Below are positions 51,052 to 59,598 of a DNA stretch of 64,000 nt, in pieces. This stretch comes from SZUA-265 sp966249405 (GTDB taxonomy: Bacteria; Myxococcota_A; Polyangia; Polyangiales; Polyangiaceae), in the NCBI GenBank assembly GCA_966249405.1, contig CBINDO010000007.1:1-64000 (forward strand), read 5' to 3'. Within the stretch, counting starts at the first letter, position 1. Each line of letters opens with the position of its first letter. The notes beneath the pieces were generated by a model. The model saw nothing but the letters and a program-made list of their open reading frames with translations. It did not search any database and was not told the origin of the DNA. The translations under genes were made by a program, and so were the position numbers.

Positions 51052-52989
51052 ATGGAACGTTTTCTCGAGCGTGATGGCTTTCGCCAATTGTTCGAAACAG
51101 CGCCCGACGCGGTGCTCATCGTCGACGGCGATGGACTCATCACCCTGGTCAACCAGCAGGTCGAGCGCCTGTTCGGCTACTCGCGTGATGAGTTGATTGG
51201 CCACGAGATCGAGGTCTTGATCCCCGCGCGAGTGCGAGGTGTACACGTTGGGCATCGAACGCGCTTCGGGTCGGAGCCGCGTCTGAGACCGATGGGCACC
51301 GGGCTCGAACTGTTCGGGTGCCGCAAAGACGGGACAGAGTTCCCGGTCGAGATCAGTCTGAGCCCGATCGAGGCCGAGGGGGCGTCGTTCACATCGGCGA
51401 GCATCCGAGACGTCTCCGAGCGCAAGCGCTTGGAGGCTAGTGCTCGACGCCTGCATCAATACCTGCGAAGCGCGCTCGACAGCATGGTCGGTAGCATCCT
51501 GATCTGGGACGCTCAGGATCGGCTGGTTGCTTGTAACAGTCTGGCTTCCGAGCAACTGAACTCGACGTTCGGTGGAGAAGTGGTAGGTCGCACCTGGGAC
51601 GAGCTCGTCCCGCCGTTCTTGAAGGAGAAGAGCTTCGAAGCGGATGGGCAGTCGGGGGAGGACGTGGTCGCTGTAGTGGAGAACTACCATCGCCGACGTG
51701 AAGGCGCCTTCACCTTGCGTTCTGCCGAGTCGCGTACCTGGCGTTGGACGCTTCGTCCGACACCGGAGGGCGGCAGCGTGATGGTGATCGACGACATCAC
51801 CGAAGCCAAACAGCATGAAGCCGAGCTGCTGAGAGCCCGCTCCGAAGCCGAGTCGGCCAGCGCGGCCAAGAGTGAGTTTCTCTCGGCCATGAGCCACGAG
51901 TTGCGGACGCCCCTCAACGCGGTGCTCGGGTTCGCGCAGCTGCTCCAGCGCGACAAGAAGGAGCCGCTCACGGAGCGCCACCAGGACCGATTGACTCACG
52001 TCCTGAAGGGGGGCGAACACCTGTTGCGCTTGATCGACGACGTGCTCGACTTGTCGCGCATCGAGTCGCGTCGGCTCCCGATCTCGATGGAGCCGGTGGC
52101 GATCGAGTCGGTGCTCGAAGACGTGAGACGTACGATGGCCCCGATCGCCGCCGAGGCGAACATCGCACTGGCCGTGGAAGAAGCCGCTGCCGCGCTCCCA
52201 CGAGTCAGCGCTGATCGCACGCGATTGCGACAGATCGTGATGAACTATGCGTCCAACGCCATCAAGTACGGACGCACCAACGGCAGCGTTCGTCTGGTCG
52301 CAAGGCCTCGCGGCTCCGTCTTACGTGTCTCCGTCTTCGACGACGGCATAGGCATCGCAAAGGCCAAACAAGCGCGCATCTTCGAGCCGTTTCATCGCGC
52401 GGGTCAGGAGGCAGGTCCGATCCAGGGTACGGGTATCGGGTTGACGATCTGCAAGCAGCTGGCCGAGCTCATGGACGGAAGGGTCGGGTTCGAGAGCGTG
52501 GAGGGGAAAGGCTCCGAGTTCTGGGTAGAACTGCCCATCCTGCAGCTGAGCGAACAGTCCCCCGAGGAAGGTGCGGTTGCGGTCGCGACTCCGGCGCTGA
52601 GCGCGCCGACGTTGGTGCGCCGGTCGATCGTTTACGTTGAGGACAACCCATCCAACGTCGCGTTCATGGAAGACCTGCTCAGCGACCAGCCAGTGGAGCT
52701 CATCGTTGCGCCGAGCGCCGAACTCGGCATCGAGCTGGTGCGCAACCGCAAACCGAGCTTGGTGATCATGGACATCAACCTGCCCGGGATGAACGGCATC
52801 GAAGCGCAACGCGCCCTCCAGCGCTGGCCAGAGACCGCCAAGATCCCTGTCGTGGCGTTGAGCGCCGCCGCGATGCCCGGCGAGGCGACGAAGATCGCCG
52901 AAGCAGGCTTCTACCGCTTCTTGACCAAGCCCGTTCGGGTCGACGAACTGCTCACGACGTTGGAAGAGATCCTCGCCAAGTCGACGTGA
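51052..52989 (+). CDS. PAS-PAS hybrid histidine kinase with C-terminal receiver
   Basis: 645 residues. PAS 1 (residues ~8-120, LFETAPDAVLIVDGDGLITL, GHEIEVLIPARVRG) and PAS 2 (~135-250, LDSMVGSILIWDAQDRLVAC) feed a HisKA domain (LSAMSHELRTPLNAVLGFA), N-box MNYASNAIKYGRTNG, DDGIGIAKAK, GTGIGLTICKQLAELMDG, then a receiver (IVYVEDNPSN, VIMDINLPGMNG, FLTKPVRVDE). Fully cytoplasmic, so PAS ligands or redox state would be the input. Partner of the upstream receiver-kinase is likely. Confidence 0.92.
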   Translation: MERFLERDGFRQLFETAPDAVLIVDGDGLITLVNQQVERLFGYSRDELIGHEIEVLIPARVRGVHVGHRTRFGSEPRLRPMGTGLELFGCRKDGTEFPVEISLSPIEAEGASFTSASIRDVSERKRLEASARRLHQYLRSALDSMVGSILIWDAQDRLVACNSLASEQLNSTFGGEVVGRTWDELVPPFLKEKSFEADGQSGEDVVAVVENYHRRREGAFTLRSAESRTWRWTLRPTPEGGSVMVIDDITEAKQHEAELLRARSEAESASAAKSEFLSAMSHELRTPLNAVLGFAQLLQRDKKEPLTERHQDRLTHVLKGGEHLLRLIDDVLDLSRIESRRLPISMEPVAIESVLEDVRRTMAPIAAEANIALAVEEAAAALPRVSADRTRLRQIVMNYASNAIKYGRTNGSVRLVARPRGSVLRVSVFDDGIGIAKAKQARIFEPFHRAGQEAGPIQGTGIGLTICKQLAELMDGRVGFESVEGKGSEFWVELPILQLSEQSPEEGAVAVATPALSAPTLVRRSIVYVEDNPSNVAFMEDLLSDQPVELIVAPSAELGIELVRNRKPSLVIMDINLPGMNGIEAQRALQRWPETAKIPVVALSAAAMPGEATKIAEAGFYRFLTKPVRVDELLTTLEEILAKST

Positions 52990-53083
52990 CCGGCGCTTTC
53001 GGAGCCTGGAAAGGGCGCGGCGCCGGCACCGATCGGGGGTGACCCGAGTGAGGCAACGCCGTCTTGACGTCGGGGCACCTTTC

Positions 53084-53095
53084 GGCCTAGGCCGT
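53084..53095. promoter_or_regulatory. Perfect palindrome next to the Fur-family start
   Basis: CGGCCTAGGCCG, a 12-bp perfect palindrome, ends 4 bp before the ATG at 53100. It could be an operator or a hairpin covering the ribosome-binding region; there is no clear Shine-Dalgarno otherwise. Confidence 0.35.
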
Positions 53096-53099
53096 CTAA

Positions 53100-53606
53100 A
53101 TGGCTCGCGAAGTTGAGAAGGGACTGGACAAAGACGGGATGGAGCGCGCGCTTTCGCGGCTGCGTGACGCCGTGAAGGAGCGCGGGCTGAAGGCTTCGTC
53201 CGTGCGCGAGTCCGTTGCCAAGGCTGCGCTGAGTCGGCGTGGGCACTTTACGGTCGAAGACCTCGTTCACGATCTGCGCGGCGGCAAGACCGAGAAGAAG
53301 GACGCCCACATGACGACGGTATATCGGACGTTGCCGTTACTCGTCGAGGTAGGGCTGCTGCAACTCACTCTCCTATCGAAGGGGGATGAAGCTCGGTACG
53401 AACGCGCCTTCGAGCGCGAGCATCACGACCACCTGATCTGTACCGAGTGCGGGATCGTTCTAGAGTTCCACTTCGAAGCGCTCGAGGTTCTGCAGCGAGA
53501 CATCGCCGAGCAATACGGCTTCCTGCTCACGGACCACGTGCACGAGCTCCGTGGACTCTGCAAGAGTTGTCGCGCCAAGAGCGCCTCCAAGCGCCAGCGT
53601 CATTAG
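53100..53606 (+). CDS. Fur-family metalloregulator
   Basis: 168 residues. N-terminal winged helix (LKASSVRESVAKAALSRRGH, TVYRTLPLLVEVGLLQL) and a dimerisation domain with EREHHDHLICTECGIVLEF and ELRGLCKSCRAK. Both CxxC pairs (CTEC, CKSC) of the structural zinc site are present, and the His-rich HHDH segment supplies regulatory-metal ligands. Which metal is sensed (Fe, Zn, Mn or peroxide via PerR) cannot be told from sequence alone. It stands alone; the start is at ATG 53100. Confidence 0.9.
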   Translation: MAREVEKGLDKDGMERALSRLRDAVKERGLKASSVRESVAKAALSRRGHFTVEDLVHDLRGGKTEKKDAHMTTVYRTLPLLVEVGLLQLTLLSKGDEARYERAFEREHHDHLICTECGIVLEFHFEALEVLQRDIAEQYGFLLTDHVHELRGLCKSCRAKSASKRQRH

Positions 53607-53612
53607 CTGCCC

Positions 53613-53628
53613 CTCGGTGGCCACCGAG
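53613..53628. terminator. Palindromic hairpin after the Fur-family gene
   Basis: CTCGGTGG-CCACCGAG, 16-bp perfect palindrome starting 6 bp after the stop at 53606 and before the converging lipoprotein end at 53690. No T-run. A likely bidirectional terminator or a protein site. Confidence 0.42.
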
Positions 53629-53689
53629 CCATGAGCTCGGGGTTGTCGCAGTACGGATGAAAAGGGTGGGCCAGAGCTCGAGGTCGGCT

Positions 53690-54814
53690 CTACGGCGTGA
53701 CCATGTCCGGGCCTGCCTCGAAACTTTGTCTCACGCGATCAGAGCTGAGCGCACCGTCATAGATGCGGAGCTCGTCGAACTCGCCTTCGAACGCCGGATC
53801 CCCTTCGAACAACGAACGGCCAAGCCACACGCTGGATACGTTCATGTCCAGGAGTGAATAGGCGTTGGCGACTGCGGCGGACAGCTCTCCATCGTGATAC
53901 AGACTCATCTGGTCGTTCGCAGCGTCGAAGACGACGGCGACGTGGGTTTTGACGTCGTCCGACGTTGGCGCGGCGCTGTTGGCCGACACTTCGGACTCCC
54001 CCAGCGGGCGAAACGTCGCGCGCATCGTTCCGTTGGCGGACGGGGTTTGCGAAGTGAGGAACAGGTAACTTCGTGGGCTGTCGTCTTCCGTTTCTCCCAT
54101 GTCGAAGACGCGTTCCCAGTTGCGAGTGCCGTAAGAAGTGAACCACACCTCCACCGTGACGCTCTCGAGCCCATCGACGACACGAGTGGGCAGCTCTACG
54201 TACGTGCCTCCGCTGAGCACCATGCTGCCCTCGTTTTCAGAGGCCGTGCCAATCACCGTGCCATCGGCGTCACCCACCAAGTCGGAGACGAGCGTGGCCA
54301 AGTCCGAGAAGCTGTAGCGGTGAATGAGCGCCGCACCTGCCGGCTCGTTTTGCGGGCTGGTGGACTCGGACGTGTCGACGGAAGGCGCCTCGGCGGATTC
54401 GTGGGTCTCAGGGGCGGGGCTGGACGTGGGCTCATCTTTCGGAGTTTCGTCGTCCGCAGTCGTCGGGGAAGCGCTCGGAGCGGCGGAACCCGCCTCCTCG
54501 AACGGCGATGGTGCTGCGTCACCCGCGTCGACGGTTGCGGGTGACAACTCGCCGTTGGGCGCTGGGTCCGGGCCACTTCCGGAGAGGGCGCCGTCCGTGG
54601 AGCGTGGGCTCGTGGTTGCTTCGGAGTCGCGCGTGGATTCAGAGTTTGCTTGGCACTCCGTCGTCGGGCACGGTGCGTCTACTCCCGCGTCGGTTCGCGC
54701 GAGTTTTGGTCCGCCCGCCGTCAGCGAGTCGAGGTCCGCCGACAGCGTGCATCCGCCCAGCGCAAACAGGCCAAACGCCCCCACCGGAGCTGACAAACGC
54801 CGTAGCAGCGGCAC
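53690..54814 (-). CDS. LamG-like lipoprotein, third gene of kinase operon A
   Basis: 374 residues. Signal peptide ends FALGGC. Residues ~25-165 are a Ser/Thr/Pro/Glu linker. Residues ~165-372 form a LamG/concanavalin-like domain: ALIHRYSFSDL, YVELPTRVVDGLESVTVEVW, WERVFDMGETEDDS, HVAVVFDAANDQMSLYHDGE and WLGRSLFEGDPAFEGEFDEL-type strands. LamG domains bind glycans or proteins, so it could be the external sensor part of the operon. It starts 2 bp from the TPR/PEGA-like gene end, on the same strand. Confidence 0.75.
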   Translation of the reverse strand: MPLLRRLSAPVGAFGLFALGGCTLSADLDSLTAGGPKLARTDAGVDAPCPTTECQANSESTRDSEATTSPRSTDGALSGSGPDPAPNGELSPATVDAGDAAPSPFEEAGSAAPSASPTTADDETPKDEPTSSPAPETHESAEAPSVDTSESTSPQNEPAGAALIHRYSFSDLATLVSDLVGDADGTVIGTASENEGSMVLSGGTYVELPTRVVDGLESVTVEVWFTSYGTRNWERVFDMGETEDDSPRSYLFLTSQTPSANGTMRATFRPLGESEVSANSAAPTSDDVKTHVAVVFDAANDQMSLYHDGELSAAVANAYSLLDMNVSSVWLGRSLFEGDPAFEGEFDELRIYDGALSSDRVRQSFEAGPDMVTP

Positions 54815-54816
54815 CG

Positions 54817-55644
54817 TCAGAACTCCCCCGAGAAAGACACCGAAGCGGCCGTGTCGTCGCCGCTCAGCGGCGCGAAATACAGTACAGCGCCCCCAGCGAG
54901 TGAAAGGCCGGCGACCGCGAGTGAGACATCTGCCCAGAGATACTTCTGCGCTACCGATTGTTTCTGCGCGCTCGTGCAGTCTGGCGCGCAGGTCGCTCGC
55001 AGGTCCGACTCCTCCGCGCTGCCCTGCAATCCCAGCACCGCGAAACTCGCCAAGCCGACCACCGCGAGGCCCGCGAAGCCGTAAGTCATGAGTCGTCGCA
55101 AATCGGCGGCGCTCGCGCCGTCCGTCGGGGGCGATGGTCGTCGGGGGCGCGATTCGAGCACCTCGGCTCGCGAGAACTCGGCGATGACGAGGCGAGCTTG
55201 TTCACCTTGAACCGCATCTAGCTCCAGCTCGACGAGTTGGCCGTTTGCGCCTTCGAAGCGAAACCGGTGGCGGCCTGGGTCGATCGCGAGCGGCGCCTCG
55301 CCAGAAGCCCACTCCACGATGGTCTCGTCCATGTAGATGCGAACCCCCGGAATGTCGCGCCCGAGGTCATCCCTGGCAGCAAATGTGACGGTCGGCGTGA
55401 GTCGCTGTACGTTCTCCAAGAGCTGTTGGCATTCGTCCTTGATTGGACCAGGACAGTCCGCGTCGCTGGCGCACCCGAGAAATGCCGCACGCGCCTGCAG
55501 CAACTTGCCTTCATCTCGCAACACTTGACCTTGGCTGTGCGATTCCACGCACTGCTCGATGTCCGCGAACGCGGCAGACGAATACACCACTCCCAGGCCG
55601 ACGACCAGAACCTGCGCCCGGCGCCTGCGACTCGAGCCGTTCAT
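54817..55644 (-). CDS. TPR/PEGA-like membrane protein, second gene of kinase operon A
   Basis: 275 residues from the ATG at 55644, which overlaps the kinase stop (ATGA). Signal-like N-terminus (AQVLVVGLGVVYSSAAFA) precedes a helical repeat (HSQGQVLRDEGKLLQARAAF, CPGPIKDECQQLLENVQ), a PEGA-like beta part (GVRIYMDETIVEWASGEAPL, DPGRHRFRFEGANG) and two C-terminal hydrophobic helices (YGFAGLAVVGLASFAVLGLQ, WADVSLAVAGLSLAGGAVLY). Same order as the gene at 61728-62765. It probably links an outside lipoprotein to the kinase. Confidence 0.72.
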   Translation of the reverse strand: MNGSSRRRRAQVLVVGLGVVYSSAAFADIEQCVESHSQGQVLRDEGKLLQARAAFLGCASDADCPGPIKDECQQLLENVQRLTPTVTFAARDDLGRDIPGVRIYMDETIVEWASGEAPLAIDPGRHRFRFEGANGQLVELELDAVQGEQARLVIAEFSRAEVLESRPRRPSPPTDGASAADLRRLMTYGFAGLAVVGLASFAVLGLQGSAEESDLRATCAPDCTSAQKQSVAQKYLWADVSLAVAGLSLAGGAVLYFAPLSGDDTAASVSFSGEF

Positions 55645-57242
55645 CGGAAGCACTCCGCGCGGTAGTGTTTGCGACCCGCCGCATCGACCGTGTACGGCGG
55701 TGAGCACTTGTCGTTGCGTGGCCGGTTCGCGCTCGGCTTGGGCGCGAGGAGCGGCGTCTGGGTCGCGGACGGAGCCGGCGCGGAGCTCGCTCGGATGGCA
55801 TCCGTTGGCGCCGGTGGTGTCGCGTCGAGCGGCGCGGTCGGAGATGTCTTCGGCAGAGTACGTGTGACGTCGGTCGTGACGTGGTGGGTCGAGGCGACAG
55901 CTGTCGACGGCGCTTCTGACCCGGAAGCTGCGATATGTTCCGCCCGCCAAGAGAGCAAGCCGCCCAAACCGAAGGTGGCGGCCACAACCGCCATGATGGC
56001 GGCGAGTTTGCGGCCGTTACGGCGTGGCGCATATCGTTCGACGGTTTGCAGACTGCGAGCGGTCGAGATGCCGTCGGTCAGCAGTTCATCTGCGGAGAGG
56101 AGCTCCGCCTCTTCGATACCGCTGGGTACCGGGATCGAGCGACGTTTCTCCGACTCGAGGCGAGACAACATCGTGCCGCGTTCGACGAGAGTGTCTGCCG
56201 CCAGCTGTTCGACCCACTCTGCCACGGCGGACGGCCGAGCTGGAGGACAGGCCAGCTCGAGCGCGCGCAACATTTCACCGGCGTCGCGGTAGCGTGCGGC
56301 GGGGTCGCGCTCGAGGGCCTTCATCACCACACTTTCCAACGCAGCTTCCACGGCAGGATTGCGTTTGCTCGGCGGGTCGATCTGCGAGTGATGGCGTTGC
56401 GCCAGAGACGCGCGAAACCCTGCACCTCCGAACAAGCGCTGGCCCGTCAGCATTTCCCACAACACGACGCCAACGGCGAACAGATCGCTCTGCGGCGTCG
56501 GCGCAGCGCCCTTGAGTTGTTCGGGCGCGATGTAGCCTGGTTTTCCGCGGACCACACCTTGGCTCGCATCGGATAAGGAGTCCGCAGCCTTGGCGATCCC
56601 GAAGTCGAGCACGCGCGCCACTCCGTCGACACCCACGAGGATGTTCTGCGGCGAGACGTCGCAATGTACGATGTTGAGCGGCTTACCGTTCTTGTCCGTC
56701 GTCGCATGCGCGAACGCGAGTCCGCGCAACACATCCGAGAGGATCGCCGATGTCACGTTCAGCGGCGCAATCTGGTTGGACTGACTACGCAGGTGGCGGC
56801 ACAGGGACGACAACGCGTCGCCGTGGACATAGTCCATCACGAGCAGCACCTCGTTGCCATCTGCCACGACGTCCAACGTCGGGACGACGTTGGGATGCCG
56901 GATGCGAGCGGCAAGGCGGGCCTCCTCGATGAACATCGCTTTGAACTGTGCGTCGCTGGCGAACTGCGGTAGCAGCCGTTTCACCGCGACGATGCGGCAA
57001 AACCCGAAATCCCCGTGGAGTCGCGCGAAGTGCACGGTCGCCATGCCGCCTTTGGCGATGCAATCAGCGAATTCGTAGCGACCGACGCGCACGATACTGG
57101 ACGGAGCTGCGACGCGATTGAGGATCGGACGGGCTGCGCTGTTGGGTGGGCACCCAATCCCATCCAAGACCACATCCTGCGACTCGACGTCATCTCGCGT
57201 ATTCAACGCGCCCTTCGCAGTGCCAGAGCTTTGCGCCATCAT
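55641..57242 (-). CDS. Ser/Thr protein kinase with HCD motif, first gene of operon A
   Basis: 533 residues from the ATG at 57242 (another ATG follows at 57239). Kinase domain ~53-330: glycine loop IAKGGMATVHFARL, catalytic Lys in IVAVKRL (K88), catalytic loop IVHCDVSPQN where the usual HRD is HCD (193-195), and DFGIAKA (213-215). So it is a non-RD-type kinase, which often does not need activation-loop phosphorylation. A single transmembrane helix follows near residue 430, then a Pro/Ala/Thr-rich exterior tail with two Cys. It overlaps the next gene by 4 bp. A palindrome lies upstream. Confidence 0.88.
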   Translation of the reverse strand: MMAQSSGTAKGALNTRDDVESQDVVLDGIGCPPNSAARPILNRVAAPSSIVRVGRYEFADCIAKGGMATVHFARLHGDFGFCRIVAVKRLLPQFASDAQFKAMFIEEARLAARIRHPNVVPTLDVVADGNEVLLVMDYVHGDALSSLCRHLRSQSNQIAPLNVTSAILSDVLRGLAFAHATTDKNGKPLNIVHCDVSPQNILVGVDGVARVLDFGIAKAADSLSDASQGVVRGKPGYIAPEQLKGAAPTPQSDLFAVGVVLWEMLTGQRLFGGAGFRASLAQRHHSQIDPPSKRNPAVEAALESVVMKALERDPAARYRDAGEMLRALELACPPARPSAVAEWVEQLAADTLVERGTMLSRLESEKRRSIPVPSGIEEAELLSADELLTDGISTARSLQTVERYAPRRNGRKLAAIMAVVAATFGLGGLLSWRAEHIAASGSEAPSTAVASTHHVTTDVTRTLPKTSPTAPLDATPPAPTDAIRASSAPAPSATQTPLLAPKPSANRPRNDKCSPPYTVDAAGRKHYRAECFR

Positions 57243-57253
57243 TCCCTCTAACC

Positions 57254-57263
57254 GTAACGTTAC
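57254..57263. promoter_or_regulatory. Palindrome upstream of Ser/Thr kinase A
   Basis: GTAACGTTAC, a perfect 10-bp palindrome, lies 11 bp upstream of the kinase start at 57242. It is an operator candidate, although at 10 bp chance is possible. Confidence 0.3.
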
Positions 57264-57435
57264 TGCAGCACGGCGTGTGTGGCAGCTCGCTGAGTATTTT
57301 ATTAGAGGATTTTTCCGTGCGTTCTCGCTCGGTTCCAAGATAGGGCAGATTGATCGCGACTTGTTGTGAACGGGCTGTTCCGAACCGGACAAAACGACGC
57401 GAAGCGGCCAGTACGGCTTACACCCGACTATGGCT

Positions 57436-58302
57436 TCAGTCGACCCCTGCGTTGGTCGTTCTGGCCAATTCTGCGCGCGCCGCCGCCGCCCGAATGAAGA
57501 GCGCGTCGCGCTCCTCTTGTGCGACATGGTGAGACGCGATCCCGACGAGCTCGCGCGCGGCACGAAGTCGCGCGGCGTCAGCCTCGAAGAAGTGTGCGAG
57601 CACTGCGAGTTGGTTTTGAACTTCGGTGGCCTGCTTCAATGCATCGGGTTTGGTCAGCAGAAGGCGAGAGATCTTGCCGAGGAACGTCATTTGTTCACCA
57701 GCGAAGTACAGCGGTAGCAATTCGACGACCTCTGACGGAAGCTGCCTGAAACCGACCAATTGCGCGCCCTTGAGTCGCGGTGCGGCTGGCAGTTGCGCTC
57801 GTTTTTCTCGATGCCCAACGAAGCCCAACAAGTCGGTCAGGGCGTGGAACGCGAGCTTGGCGCGCGGACGTGAGCGGAAGCAGCCGTACCACGTGAGCTC
57901 GAGCTGCGCGAACTCGTCCGGTCGAGTCGTGAAGCAGAGCAGAGCGGTCTTGCTGCGCGTGGCGAACCCGATGTACGGATACAAGAACGCGAACGCGCCG
58001 TCGACGTTGTATTGCGGCTTGAGTTCCCGTATCAACTTGCTCTCGAGGAGCAGCGCGGCATGTTCCGATTCGCAACTCTCGTAGGTGAGGCACGCTGCTT
58101 CGCGCACCAGGATGCGCATCTTTCGATGGGCACGTTTTCGCGTCGCGTTGCGATAGTTGGACAGACGCCGTCGTAGGTTCTTCGCCTTTCCGACGTACAA
58201 CACGAGCCCAGCGTCCGATGAAAAGCGGTAGACGCCGGGCCCGGTTGGGGCGCTTGTGATCAGCTCTGCTCCAAACTTCTGATCGAAGGTGTTTGGGGAC
58301 AC
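57436..58302 (-). CDS. GIY-YIG nuclease-domain protein
   Basis: 288 residues. The N-terminal ~100 residues are a GIY-YIG domain like the N-terminus of UvrC: PTGPGVYRFSSDAG, LVLYVGKAKNLRRRLSNYRN, and SEHAALLLESKLIRELKPQY. The Tyr (GVY) and the second Tyr-x-Gly (YVG) and the Arg and Glu positions are present. The rest, without UvrC's UvrB-binding or C-terminal nuclease domains, is close to Cho-type UvrC homologues or a stand-alone nuclease. It is a minus-strand gene flanked by kinase A and the methyltransferase-like gene. GTG start. Confidence 0.82.
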   Translation of the reverse strand: MSPNTFDQKFGAELITSAPTGPGVYRFSSDAGLVLYVGKAKNLRRRLSNYRNATRKRAHRKMRILVREAACLTYESCESEHAALLLESKLIRELKPQYNVDGAFAFLYPYIGFATRSKTALLCFTTRPDEFAQLELTWYGCFRSRPRAKLAFHALTDLLGFVGHREKRAQLPAAPRLKGAQLVGFRQLPSEVVELLPLYFAGEQMTFLGKISRLLLTKPDALKQATEVQNQLAVLAHFFEADAARLRAARELVGIASHHVAQEERDALFIRAAAARAELARTTNAGVD

Positions 58303-58338
58303 ACGAGCTGCATATCACCCTTCGACGAACCGTTCACG

Positions 58339-59598
58339 TCACTTTGCCGGCGCCGGCTTTGCCGCGGGCAGCGGCGTCGGCTGAGTCGTGGTTGCGGCAG
58401 CCGTGGTTGCAGGAGCCGTGGTTGCGGCAGCCGTGGTTGCGGGAGCCGTGGTTGCGGCGCCAGGTGCGGTGGTCGGCGCGGGAGCCGTGTTGGGTGCCGG
58501 TGCAGGCGCCCCAGCTGCGGCCTTGGGTTTCGGCGACTCGACCTTCACGAACTTCAGCGTCATGCGGTCGCTCTCGCCGATGGTGAGGTACTTCTCGCGA
58601 TCGGTCTCGCCGCCGCGCAAAGTTGGCGGGAGAGCCCACACACCGAGCGGATAATCCTTGGTGTCCTTCGGGTTAGCGTTGATCTCCGACTTGGCGAGCA
58701 GCTTGAAGCCAGCCTTCGTGGCCTGCTCGATCACGAACGCTTCGGGCAGGTATCCGCGCTTGCTGCTCTCGGTTGGATCGGCGCCCTCGACCGCGCGATG
58801 CTGTTCGACGCCCAAGATCCCCTTGGGGGCGAGTGTTCGGTGAAACTCCGAGAGCCACGCTTCGAGCGAACCGCCGTTGACCATGCCGTGCGCCCCGCGG
58901 AACAGTAGAACGGCGTCGAGGGCTCCATCCGGGATGTTCAGGGCGGGATGTGCTGGGTCCGTGACCGTGCGCTCCACCGCGCTGTAAGCTTCGGGCAGTG
59001 AGTCCAGTTGGAGCTGTGTGCGCTTACCGTAGTAAGTGGAGCGTTCCGTCTTAGGGCCGTCGGGGTTGTTGAGGGTGACGTACAACTTGCCCCGCTTGGC
59101 GAGCGCCGGCGCGAGCAGCTCGGTGTACCAACCTTCTCCCGGCCCATACTCGAGCACCTTGTGAGTCGGTTTCACCCCGAGAAACTCCAGCGTCTGTATC
59201 GGGTGGCGTTGGGCGTCACGCTCGGCGTGGCCAGGCCGACGTTGGGGACCGGCCAGTGCCGCGGTGATCGCGCTCTTGATGCTCGGGTACGACTTCTGCG
59301 TGAGCGCCTTCACTTGCTCCCGCACTTCCGGCGTCAAGCGTGCGAGTTCCGCGGCGTGATCTTGCTCGAGCTTGGCGAAGTCGGCCTCCAACTGCTTCTG
59401 TGCTTCCGCGGCCGCCACTTGCTCGGGCGTCGGCGGGGCGGGTTCCGGAGCTTGTGTTGCAGGCGACACGGCGCCCGTGGCGGACGGTGCGGCGTTCGAA
59501 GGCGGAGGCGCTGCGGGTTGTGCGGGGGGCGGCGTTACTTCGCTGCTGGCGCAGCCGATGACCATCAACAACGGAAGAAGGGTAGACGTATTTTTCAT
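58339..59598 (-). CDS. Methyltransferase-like lipoprotein
   Basis: 419 residues from the ATG at 59598. Signal peptide MKNTSTLLPLLMVIGC, Pro/Ala linker, then a class I SAM-methyltransferase-like domain: KVLEYGPGEGWYTELLAPAL (motif I), GKLYVTLNNPDG, ALDAVLLFRGAHGMVNGGSL and RTLAPKGILGVEQHRAVEG. Families of the COG4798 type often carry signal peptides. SAM is not normally found outside the cytoplasm, so enzymatic methyl transfer is doubtful. The C-terminus is a Thr/Ala/Pro low-complexity tail from a 15-bp tandem repeat. Confidence 0.7.
   Translation of the reverse strand: MKNTSTLLPLLMVIGCASSEVTPPPAQPAAPPPSNAAPSATGAVSPATQAPEPAPPTPEQVAAAEAQKQLEADFAKLEQDHAAELARLTPEVREQVKALTQKSYPSIKSAITAALAGPQRRPGHAERDAQRHPIQTLEFLGVKPTHKVLEYGPGEGWYTELLAPALAKRGKLYVTLNNPDGPKTERSTYYGKRTQLQLDSLPEAYSAVERTVTDPAHPALNIPDGALDAVLLFRGAHGMVNGGSLEAWLSEFHRTLAPKGILGVEQHRAVEGADPTESSKRGYLPEAFVIEQATKAGFKLLAKSEINANPKDTKDYPLGVWALPPTLRGGETDREKYLTIGESDRMTLKFVKVESPKPKAAAGAPAPAPNTAPAPTTAPGAATTAPATTAAATTAPATTAAATTTQPTPLPAAKPAPAK
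58385..58459. repeat. 15-bp tandem repeat in the lipoprotein C-terminus
   Basis: Five consecutive 15-bp units (GCCGTGGTTGCGGCA and variants) encode alternating TTAPA and TTAAA pentapeptides on the minus strand. Since the unit is a multiple of three, copy-number change alters only length, not frame. Confidence 0.7.

Noticed and set aside
58385..58459. 15-bp tandem repeat as a phase-variation switch
   Set aside because: The unit is a multiple of three, so copy changes cannot shift the frame.
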